From: Vespa crabro
Taxonomy: Eukaryota; Arthropoda; Insecta; Hymenoptera; Vespidae
Length of the DNA: 64,000 nt
Assembly (NCBI RefSeq): GCF_910589235.1
Contig: NC_060959.1
Location: 6,757,263-6,821,262, forward strand
Reading direction: 5' to 3'
Positions 49,021 through 59,610 of this stretch are shown piece after piece (position 1 is the stretch's first letter; every line of letters starts with the position of its first letter). A model generated the notes under the pieces. That model did no database searches and was not told the DNA's origin. It worked only from the letters and a program-made list of their open reading frames with translations. The translations under genes and the position numbers were made by a program.

Positions 49021-49750
49021 GAAGTCAACTCGCTCTTTTTATCCTTAGAAGCTAAAATACAAACTTCTTTATATTCATGTTACGTATGTATATAAACGAT
49101 AACAACGATATTTATTAACACACATATCGTATATGTATATATATATATATATATACATGTATACATACACATGTATTTTAATATCTGTTCATAAATACTG
49201 CTACGTTTCTTTTTCTTCTTCTTATTTCTTACATGCTAGTGATTAATTTTCTTAATAATAATTATTTTAAAAATAGATGTGTATACTATTGCTTCTGTTG
49301 AGGTAACTCCCGACAGCCCATCGCTGTTACAATATTATTAGGCCGAAAATCAAAGGATGTGGAATTACCTACAATGTGTTGATGAGATTAATTGATCGCT
49401 AATTTTTAATCTCGTGCGCGTGTACAGATTTCGGCAGTTATATAGTCTCATAATATTTTCTTGTTTTTTATGGATTTTTTTTCTTTTTTTATCTTTTCTT
49501 TTCTTTTGTGTGTGTATATGTGTGTGTGTGCGTTTTTTTTACGAGCTTCTATAATATTTTTTTTCGCAATTTACTTTTCACAACTTGAGCTAACGTAAAG
49601 GTCTGTAGAAAGACCAACTTGAGTAACATTTGTAAAATGATTCGTGTACATATTGCTTAACATCCAGTCAGCAAAAAATTTTCTCAAAATTGCTGTACAT
49701 TTATTCCTATCGTGCACACATGTATATACGTATATATTCCTGTGTCTGCC

Positions 49751-49787
<37 letters not shown>

Positions 49788-49826
49788 ACGTGTTTGTGTA
49801 TGTAATCAAGAATTAATTGCACGCGT

Positions 49827-50054
49827 TATACAGGGTGGGCCAAAAGTTCCTAGGCGGGTCAAAACTTCTTAGGTGATTTTAAGAATCTATTATTTTTTTA
49901 CGAGACTTCTTAGATTAATTTTTATTTTAAGATTGTAAAACTGTAAGCCTAGGAACTCATTTACAATCGGAAACAAACATTAGTTCACAAAGTTTCGAAA
50001 AAAAAAATAATTGATCTTTAAAATCATCTAAAAATTTTTTGATCAACTTGTATA
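49827..50054. mobile_element. MITE-like element, same family as the SLX1 intron remnant
   Basis: Left end TATACAGGGTGGGCCAAAAG and right end ATTTTTTGATCAACTTGTAT are imperfect inverted repeats extending inward through TTAGGTGATTTTAA / TTAAAATCATCTAA. About 228 bp, non-coding. The internal block GTAAAACTGTAAGCCTAGGA matches the 26.7-kb copy. Confidence 0.7.
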
Positions 50055-50238
50055 TCATAGTCACATATGATTGATTTAATCAATTCGGAAATATGGTATT
50101 GTTTTCATTGAATCGTTTAACAATAATTGTATTTTGAAGTTTTCCGTGTTACGATAATTAACACGCACGTTCATTTTCAATTGCTCAAATTTTGACTAGT
50201 ACGTACTCTATCATTGCTTTTTATCTATTAACATTCTA

Positions 50239-50269
<31 letters not shown>

Positions 50270-50862
50270 ATGTGTGTATGAAAACTCTAACGTCAAAGAT
50301 TAAAATACAATATGTCATTCAACTGGATGCTCACAAGAAACGAACAATTTCTTAAATTGACGAGCGAGTAACTTGTAAGATTAACGCATCGTGAAATGTT
50401 TGATTATCACAATGATATCACACGCTCGAGTAATATGAAAGAAGAACGTAATAAAGGAAAGGCAGATAATTTGTCGATTAAATGAAAGTTATCCAATTCG
50501 TGTTGTCGAAAATGAAAGTCAAGATGTATTACTTTTAATTGGAATCTGTCAGATACGAAAGCAAATTTCCGGTTTGAACCAATAAACTTAATTGAGGTCC
50601 ATTGAGTTGTTACCAACTCTACTGTTTCAACATTCGACGAATGTAAACAACGATGAACACGATGATGAACTTTTTTTGAGAGATAATCCAACAATGAGGG
50701 AACATTTACGAAAGGCTAATAATAAATAAAAGATTCAAAAACTAAAAAAAAAAGGAATAACGAAGTAAATCAATGTGAATCTTTCTTTGAGTCGGAGAAG
50801 AAGCAGTTCTTCGCTAAAATGCGATCGCAAAGATCGAGTACGTCCATTATGTGATCTCAGTG

Positions 50863-52125
50863 TCAGAGAAGAATGCATTTCTCGGTGTTGTCATGCTGAT
50901 GAGAACGCAAAGGCTGCGATGACGGTGCAGGTATTGGCGATGGCGGTCTTCCTTCTACGGCTTGAATACTCTTCATTAATTCTCGAAAAACCTGTGAAAG
51001 TACACAAGGATATCTCAAATTATTCTTATTATCTATTCAAGATTGATCATTTTCATTTTTTCTAGATGAAATTAATATTTTAATTTAAAATTAATAATCG
51101 AAATAAAATTATATTCTTAATCAATGATAAAATGAGAAACGCTATGAAAAATATAAGGAATGAATTATTTTGAAAATTGTTCACGAAAATATTGTTTATC
51201 GTATTATCGTTTATACCTGTAGATAGGCAACACTTTATACTTCGTCGGCAATATCTTTTTTAAATTCCCCTATGATAGGCAATATACGCGTTTTTACATT
51301 CATGTATGCATATGTTGCCTATCATAGGAGGTGAAAAAAATTATCTACAAAGTACACAGCGTTGCCATCTTCAGGTTTGTTACACAATATTTACATAAAT
51401 AATTGAAGAAAATTGATATAAATAAAAACAAGAGTTAATTAAAAACTTAACAAACAACGTTTATATGGATTCATTCAATAAGATATGAGTTTGAAGAAGT
51501 TTGATTGTTGTAGAACGTATTCGAAATTATTTCCCAAAGTGTTCAGAACTCATTTGAAAGTAATTTAAATGATAATAATTTTAGAGTAGAAGGTAAAAGA
51601 AGATGAAGAACTTCAAAAAAGACCTGTACGACACGACAGTTGAATCTTGCGCTGCACTCAACGTAACCGCATCTCCAATGCTTTCGTACGAGATTGACGA
51701 TATCCCTGTACCTTGTACCGGAAGCTACACTGCTTGAGAGCTCATCTTGTTTATTGCCAACCACTAAAAGAGGTACACCTCTCATGTCCCGTGCCTCGTA
51801 GATCTGTTCGCGTAATTTTCTGATATACTGAGGAAAGAAAATCCAAGAATTCAATATTGTTTAATCTCTATTTTTATCATAATTTGCAATACTTTGAATT
51901 CGATCGAGTTTCATATTGAAACACTTAGAGTATCTATATTTTATGCAAACATGACTTCAATCTAATTTCTAAGGAACATTTAATGAAAAATTTATTTGTA
52001 TTTTAAAATAGAGAATCGAATGAAAGGTCGCGTAGAAATCTCTTTTTGAGAATATTTTTAAGTTTTTAATGACTAGTGATGAATATTTGCAAATAAAATT
52101 TGTTTTATGACTCGTAATCAAATAG

Positions 52126-52177
<52 letters not shown>

Positions 52178-53340
52178 CTCTAACTTTAAAGCATGAATCA
52201 ATCTTTTAAATTTTTCTCGAATATCGGTGATACCTACTTGAAAAGTCTCCTGATTGCTCAGATCGAATACTAGAACGTAGGCGGTGGCGCTTCGTAGTCC
52301 ATAATAACGGAAATCCGTCCATTCCAGGTGTGAACTCACAGGAAAGAACGGAATCGTTGGTAGATCTGTGATTTTCAATTCGTACAATCGATCGGCTAGT
52401 ACAACGCTCGGGTAAAACGTCTCACGTTTTTCAGTGGGCCTGTATTCCTCCGAGAATTCGCTCCAAACGAATTGCTGAAGTGCAGACAAATTAAAAAAAT
52501 CGACAGAGGAACAAGTGAAAAGTAAGAAAATGTGTTGGCGACGCTGACAAATCGTTTCATCTCCTGGATAGAAGAAGAAGAAGAAGAAGAAGAAGAAGAA
52601 GAAGAAGAAGAAGAAGAAGAAGAAGGAGAAGAAGAAGAAGAAGAAGAAGAAGAAGAAAAAAATATATATATATATATAATAAATTCCGTGGAAGCGTTCT
52701 TAGCGCGTTAACCAACGTTTATTCTCTTTTTCTTCGGGTCCTTCTATTTCCTTCGAGCTCGACACTTGCATCCGACGGAAACTACCTCCGGAAATTAACA
52801 GAATTCATTCGCATCTTGCAAAATCCTATCTCCTACCATCTTCCTCGACAATCTATCGAAAGAGCTCTCAAACGCTCCTATCCGGTAGATAATTAACGGA
52901 GTAACGAATATCGAAAGAACATTTTTTTTCTCTTTTCATGAAAAGATCATTTTCTATCTAGTTTTCAATATATTCACGATCTTAAGAAATATATCAATTA
53001 TTATTTTACAACATCGGTATTTCATTAACATAAAAATATGATATTATTGCTAGAAGGAAAAAAAGAAAAAGAAATAAAACTTTTTTGCCCTCTTTTCTTT
53101 ATTTAAAAGAAATATCAGCATCTTTGTAAAATAGAAATGTAATTTCTTAAAAGGAAATATATCTATTAAAGAGGCTCACTCGAATTATACTGGACTTTCC
53201 CACGCCAGGTGCCCCGAGGAAAACGACCTTAACTCGATCCAGACTGTCTGCCGGGCTTTCCTCCTCTTTCGATCCGTTTTCCAAGTTTTCACAGCTTATT
53301 GTCTCACCGCCCCTCCTCTCCAAATAGTCTAGATCCAGTT
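50863..53340 (-). CDS. RASL10-like small GTPase with geranylgeranylation motif (5' end uncertain)
   Basis: Ras-like family member 10 homologue, a divergent Ras-branch GTPase. Exons 53180-53340 (left boundary of the model's 5' side uncertain), 52238-52474, 51624-51827 and 50863-50991, all joining in phase 0. G1 is FLGAPGVGKSS. The switch region reads QFVWSEFSEEYRPTEKRETF YPSVV. The G3 position is ITDLPTIPFF, with Pro where Ras has the DxxG Gly, as in vertebrate RASL10. G4 is LLVVGNKQDE and G5 is YVECSARFN. The last exon codes VFRELMKSIQAVEG, a Pro/Ser linker and the CAAX box CILL, whose final Leu predicts geranylgeranylation. Upstream of G1 is an acidic stretch (ENLENGSKEEESPADSLD). Translation may start in the exon at 56125-56324 and use an internal acceptor at 53315, giving an MSRGGETIS start. 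Confidence 0.85.
51219..51349. repeat. Hairpin-forming inverted-repeat element in the last RASL10 intron
   Basis: Outer arms TGTAGATA (51219) and TATCTACA (51342-51349) pair, and inner arms CCTATGATAGGCAA (51269-51282) and TTGCCTATCATAGG pair perfectly around a loop of about 32 nt. The whole is 131 bp and non-coding. Confidence 0.8.
52131..52172. repeat. (TA)n microsatellite in a RASL10 intron
   Basis: About 21 TA units just downstream of the second RASL10 exon. Confidence 0.95.
52571..52657. repeat. (AAG)n trinucleotide microsatellite in a RASL10 intron
   Basis: Nearly 30 GAA/AAG units with a single GGA interruption. Confidence 0.95.
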
Positions 53341-56124
53341 CTATGAAAAAAAACGTACAAAAAAAGGGTCGATCGTTTTTCACACTCTTGAAAGTCACAA
53401 AAATAATTTTTCATCTTGGTAAATTTCATGCTGACATATCTGTTTTAGATACGAATGTAAATAATCGATATTGTCACGTATATGTTAAATGTAAATAGTG
53501 TTAAAAAAAAAGAATGAGAGAGAGAGAGAGAGAGGTAGGAAGAGAGAGATGGAGAGAGAGAAAGAGAGAGAGAATTTTGTCGCTAATATCAACAATAACT
53601 CATTGATAAACATATTCGATTATAATAAATCAGACGTATTGATTTTGCATTTTATAAACTCTTTGTAAAAATGTAAAGTGTTAATTATCTGAAAGTAAAT
53701 AAATGAATAAAGTCAAGTAATAAAATAAATCTTTTGAAAGAGAGTGTCCCAGATAGATGTTAATAAATGTTATTGGTTAAATCAATTCGTTATTCATGGG
53801 CGCGGTGAATATTTTTATATGTGACCTATATGACAAAATTTAGTCGTTCGAGTTCAACGATAAAGTTATATTTCAATTTAAGTAATAATTTAATACACCG
53901 TAGAAAAAAGAAAATAATTATTCATAATAACGACTAGTAACTTCTCGATTATTCAATCATTTGTCTCGTTAAAAAATAACTTTCTGTCAAAATCGATGGA
54001 ACATTTTTTTTTTCATATCGTCGATCTTATTTTGTCGTTCGTTTCGTTTTATACTTATGTAAATCGTAACTATTTAAGAAGTTTACGATTAAACGTATAG
54101 TTCCTATTTACAATGAAGTTTATCGTGACCGAGTTGCATGAGCTCAGGTTAAATCCCTAACGAATTTGTATTCAAAAGCAATACCTAATTTACATATTCA
54201 CGTAAAATAATTGAAACGGTGCAATTAAGTACGTTGAAAAACTAATTTCCTTATATTTTTCATTCGGAACTTTTCTTTCACGATTAACGATTTGCTTCGT
54301 CCAATGACGGTAGAATTAAACATTTTTTAATTGAAAATCATCGGTCTTTCAGAAAAAAAAAAGAATTATCATTCAGTATTACGAATAGGTTAGATAGAAG
54401 AAAATAAATAAATAAACGTGTATGATTTCTTTCGTTTAAATTCTTTTACCTAGTAGTCTTTTATTAGCGTTGAGAAATGATTTAGAAAAATGTTCGCTTT
54501 CTTTCCTTTGTCGATCCATTAGAACAAACGTGATTATGTATACTTTGTAAATGTTTTTAATTTAAATTTGAAACTCGCAAGAGAGCTCTATTCCGGTGAC
54601 CATCACGGTCGAGGTTCGCGGCTCGACTGACTGAACTCTGGAGACTTGGCGTCTATAAGGGAGTATACAACGACAATAATAACGCAGGTCCGTTAAACTT
54701 CGTTTTTCAGATTTTCACCCATTTCCCACCCATCTCTTTTTTAATTACGTCTTTTTTTCTATAATTTAAATTTATTTCTCTTTCATTTTATTTCTCTTTC
54801 ATTTTATTTCACTTTAATATTATTTTATATTGATTTTTTCTTTTCTTCTAGTCAAATGAATATAAAATATTTTGTCGGAAAAAAAGAAAAATAAAAAGTA
54901 TTTACGAATATTTTAATTTCGTCTTTAAAGATTATCAATAAAATCAATTCATTAGGTTTTTAATCAAATGAAATTGTTAAGATAATATAATATAACGATA
55001 CGATTCACGTTAAAATGATTTTCATTATTTAACATGATATTATGAGGATTAAAATAGAAATATTGAGAAAGGTCAAACGAAGATTATAAATTTGAAAATA
55101 TAATTCTTATAAAGTGACCTTGTTATTTAATAAAAAAATGTTCTTTATAAAATCGACATATCTTGATAAGGGGGAAAAAAAGAAGGGCAAAGCCTATACA
55201 GTTACCTCTCTTTATGTTTATACAGTTATTCCACGGATTTCCATTAAACTTTCTGTTCATGTACAACCGAAGATTTTAATTAACGCGCCTCGTGGTAAGT
55301 TAAAATGATGTCGTTGATTTTCTGCCGTAGTCTGCTTTATTTATATACGATTAGAGAATTGCTATAAGAAATATCGTAAAAATTAATTTGACTTAAAAAG
55401 ATGTTCTCTTATTTTTTTTTTTAATTTCTAATTTAAAAATTCTTCGACCACGATATATTGATATTTTCAATTACAATATCGTATACTATGAAATAAAACA
55501 AGAAAAGAATATATGTACGTGAAATAAAAATGGCTATTAGATGACTCCGGATGTTTATGTACCATAAATATGTAAGAAACATTATGCACATAAAATGTAC
55601 CAATATGACCTAAAAATATGGAACGAATATATATAAATATTTCATATAATATAATAAGCAATGTATTAATACGTTATACAATATTTATAATATACGTATA
55701 CTTAATAATACTTTAAGTAATCATTGTAATATATTCTAAGTCGTGTTACAATAAATCATAGATATTTTTATAGATAGATATTGTTAATCGATAACGTGTA
55801 TCTGTTAAAATTTTACTTGAACATCTCAATTATCTGTTAATATAAATGAAATACATATCTAGATAGAATTTTATTCAAATTCAAAATAAATCTATAATAA
55901 CAGTTACGGAAATATAAGAGATCCTTCACAAATCTCTTCAAATTTGTTTACTGAAGAAAGAAATTAATAAAATATAAAAAATATAAGTGATTAAAATCCC
56001 CTCTAATCACAAAATAAATTTTTTGCCTCAAGTCCCATAGCTTTATAAGTTTTTGTATAAATATATGCATTTGATTGAACATCAGCTATATCTATTTAGA
56101 TAAAAGATAACGATTGATACTCAC

Positions 56125-56324
56125 GACATTTTTTCGGCGGCGGGAGGCTTCGCCTCCTTCTGCCGCTCGCTGTTTTTGTCCCTATGGTTAAAGGTGGATC
56201 TCGAAGATGACTTTATAAACAGACGTCTATAGATCTGATAGCTCTTTCTTTTCCTTCTCCACTTCAATCGAATCTCGTACGACGATAATTTGATTTTGAC
56301 GTACACGTTCTCATCGAATCCCAT
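56125..56324 (-). other. Candidate upstream exon of RASL10-like gene
   Basis: An open minus-strand stretch from an ATG at 56324 (MGFDENVYVKIKLSSYEIRL) runs into a strong donor, ATGTC followed by GTGAGT. It ends in phase 2. Joined to the internal acceptor at 53315 it continues as SRGGETISCENLENG; joined to the acceptor at 53340 it would shift frame and stop. Either the long frame is translated or the ATG at 56129 is the start. Confidence 0.45.
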
Positions 56325-56668
56325 TCACGATAATAAACCCGTTTTTTCTCTTTCTCTTTTCTTTCCTCTTTTTTTTCTTTCTTTTTCTTTTTTTTTCTTT
56401 TTTACATTTAAACGAATCACCGATATATTACACGCCTTTTAATTTACGAAGAAACTTTTCTTCTCTTTTTAATTTACTTATTTACGTTTCTATTTTCATT
56501 AAAAAGCTTTCATTGAAATTCAATCGAACAACAATTGACACATACAAGTTGCGTCGATTAATGAATTCTTCATTTTTTAATTTCTTTGTACTGCCTCGTT
56601 AATACACAACCCTGAATTTCACGTACATACATATATACGTATATATACGATTTTATAAACAATCGATC

Positions 56669-56671
<3 letters not shown>

Positions 56672-56717
<46 letters not shown>
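56672..56717. repeat. Poly-T tract
   Basis: About 45 consecutive T bases. Confidence 0.95.
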
Positions 56718-56719
<2 letters not shown>

Positions 56720-57350
56720 TAAAATTTCTTCGAATTCGATTTAAACGACATACGATGAAACAGAGAGACTTTAGGTTGCATTTTATTGTCAATCACGATA
56801 ACAAAAATTTGCTAATCACCTTCTGAACTCGAGAAAACAAATTCTTCTTTTTAAATACGTGATAGAGGGATATATATAGATAAATAAAGAGAGAAAGACA
56901 TGTATATGTGCGTGTGCATGTGTGTGAGAGAGAGAGGGAGAGAGAGAGAGAGAGTAAAAGAGAGAAAGACACGAGATCATTCGTCACTCTCTCTTACTAT
57001 TCGCTCGAACTACTTCAGGAGCTCTCCTAACAAATTATGTAACGCTTTGTAATTATACAAGCCAAGTTTAACCCCGTGTCGACGTTATCTTATTCACTGT
57101 ATTCAGTAACATGATAAGGATGATCTATAACTATATATAAAACACCATTAAACTCGATAGGACGAATCTAAAGTATTCTAATTGTAAGAGAGACGATTAA
57201 TTGATTGTACGATTGCATCTCGATTATAGGATCAACACGTTTAGAACGAATAAGTATATAAAATGTAAACTAACATTCACCTCATACACATGTGTAGCCT
57301 CGTCAATTTAAATGTGATCTCATGTAGCTCTCTCCCTCTCCCTCTCCCTC

Positions 57351-57402
<52 letters not shown>

Positions 57403-57803
57403 TCTCTCTCTCCCTCTCTTTTTCTCTGTTTCTCTCTTTCTTTTCTTCCCTCTCTTGTCTTTTTTTTCTCTCTCTTCCTCTTTTTCTCTTGATCATGCAA
57501 ATGAACAAATACCTCCGTCAAAAACGTCCCGTTTTATTGCTCGTCCCCGTTAATATATACCATCCCAAAATATTCTTCAACGATATCCCTAAGAATGACG
57601 TCTTCTTTTCCCCATTGAATTTTCTCTTTCGAGGCGAGTCCTTTCGAAATAGACTGCGGCATCATTCTGCAACCTTTCTCTTTTCTTCTTTTTCCTTTTT
57701 CTTTTCTTCCTCTCTCTCTCTCTCTCTCTCTCCTTCTCCCTCTTTCTCTCTCTCTCTCTTTTGTTTTATTTTTTCTTTTCTTTTTTTTTTTTTCTTTTAA
57801 TAG

Positions 57804-58169
57804 ATCTGCCCAGGGATACCTTTTTCACTTCTCTTTTATCACAAAGCGCCAAAAGATTCGATCAACGAAACACGAATTACAAACGACAGGGAATTTGACG
57901 AACGGCTAATCGTTCCTGTCACGAGTGAACCGAACGAAGATGAGCTGGACCAAGCGCAGGCAGCAGCATCACGGGAGAGGAACACGCACGAGGGAAACCC
58001 ATTCAGCGAGACGTCGACGACGATGACGACCACCAGAGAACGATCGAAACTACTCTTCGCCCGAGTCACTCTTACTTTGCGCATGCGTGCACCGACATTC
58101 GCGCCAATTTCTTATTCGACACCACCTCTGATCAGTTCCTTTTGCTCGATGACACAACGAATGATATAA
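57804..58169 (+). other. Possible plus-strand exon or chance open frame
   Basis: After a very strong polypyrimidine acceptor ending at 57803, 121 codons are open to a TAA at 58167. The middle is acidic and protein-like (SEPNEDELDQAQAAASRERN), but no upstream coding exon was found and the segment is locally GC-richer, which lengthens chance frames. The opposite strand is also open for 81 codons. Confidence 0.3.
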
Positions 58170-58589
58170 CAGAATAGAAAATTCGTTCCTTTTCTGTTTC
58201 TTTTTTCTTCTTCCTTTTTTCCTTTTTCTTTTCTTTTTCTTTTCTTTTTTTTAATAAGAAAAAAGAACATTCAAAAGTATCCTTTGGCAAAATTTTTATT
58301 ACATAAATATAATTACACTTTCACACACTAATGACGATTTCGTAATACTGAACGTTCATTAACTATTTACGAGTATGTCTATCAATATATTGTATATTAA
58401 TATATGTCTCGCTATTTATAATTGTACGTGTATATGATATAAGATTTCTTCTCCGTTTATTTTCTTTTTATTTTAGAAAAAAATGAGACGAATCCTTTAA
58501 CTTTCATCACTAAATATATTAGTAACAATAATAATTAATAATATTCGATTAAATATATCTACAAGAAGATGAACTCATTGATTTTGAAT

Positions 58590-58590
58590 G

Positions 58591-58642
<52 letters not shown>
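58590..58642. repeat. (CT)n microsatellite
   Basis: About 25 CT units. Confidence 0.95.
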
Positions 58643-58645
<3 letters not shown>

Positions 58646-59610
58646 TTTTTTCTTTCTCTCGCAATTATAAAACACAACGAAATTCATTTCACAAGAAACG
58701 ACGAAATTTCACGAATGCCACACGAATTAATATTTATCGTGCAATTATAGTGAATCTAGTTATAAAGACATTACGTAATGAAAAGAGAAATATTTAAATT
58801 AACGTTAAAACATCCAAGTAATTCGATAGACTTTTTTAATTGAAAGATAGTTCGATCGAATTAGAATAATTGTTATTGTACTGTATTATTATAAATTATT
58901 ATCCTGACGTATCGCGTCAGATATTATTTATTTTACGTATATGTAAAATCCATTTATCTTCCTATCTATACACTATCGTACATCGATATCGTGTGAATAG
59001 AATAAAGATGCAAGTTGATTGATCGTACGTTATATATATTTCGATACAAGAAAAATTCATCTTGCATCTTTGTTCTTCTCTCTTAAAGAGATTTGTAAGC
59101 GTGTAAACAAATCACAGAATTTCACTTTTATCGATGAGATACTATTGTCTGATGATATTCATAGTCGATTAAAAAGATTTCTCTCGATGACGTAGAAAAG
59201 TACATTTAAAACGATTCCCTTCGATAGCCTAACACAACGAGAAAAACAAATATTTTGAAAGAAGCTTCCGTGTCTCATATTCGTCCAACGAACTGACACA
59301 TATTTCCTGCAATTTTAGCGTAATATCTTTCCCCGTTTTTCTTAACATTTCTCTTACGTAAACATAAGTCCGCATATATAGAGTATTATTACTATTAAAT
59401 ATAATGTTATCATCCGTCATTATTTGAAAATTATCTCCTCGTTAGATGAATTCTTATTTTGATCACGTTTAGATCATGATAACAAATTTGAATTTTGACA
59501 TATTCCTCGATGAATAATCAACGAACTGAAAATATATCTAATACGACCAGAAAAGAGATAGATTTACACGAGGTTCCCAAATATATTCTTACAATATAAT
59601 AATCGATTGT

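Larger units (their letters stand above)
48163..50862. other. Intergenic, dominated by TA-rich satellite-like sequence
   Basis: Promoter side of the citrate-synthase-like gene, then a compound TA microsatellite cluster (48718-49020), smaller (TA)n tracts, an inverted-repeat element (49827-50054) and a (CT)n tract near 50246-50269. No supported gene; open frames here are Tyr/Ile repeats from microsatellites. Confidence 0.6.
53341..59610. other. 6-kb region between RASL10 coding exons and Orco, low-complexity rich
   Basis: Contains a candidate RASL10 5' exon (56125-56324), a poly-T tract near 56672-56717, (CT)n tracts near 57347-57394 and 58590-58642, a GA-rich tract near 53515-53572, and a GC-richer segment at 57800-58150 with a TGCGCATGCG motif at 58078-58087 that looks like a promoter. 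Otherwise nothing supported. Confidence 0.55.

Noticed and set aside
57290..57800. Ser/Leu-rich and Glu/Arg-rich frames
   Set aside because: Shadow of the long (CT)n region on both strands.
57839..58084. 81-codon minus-strand frame
   Set aside because: Ser-rich with no domain and no splice support; overlaps a probable promoter.
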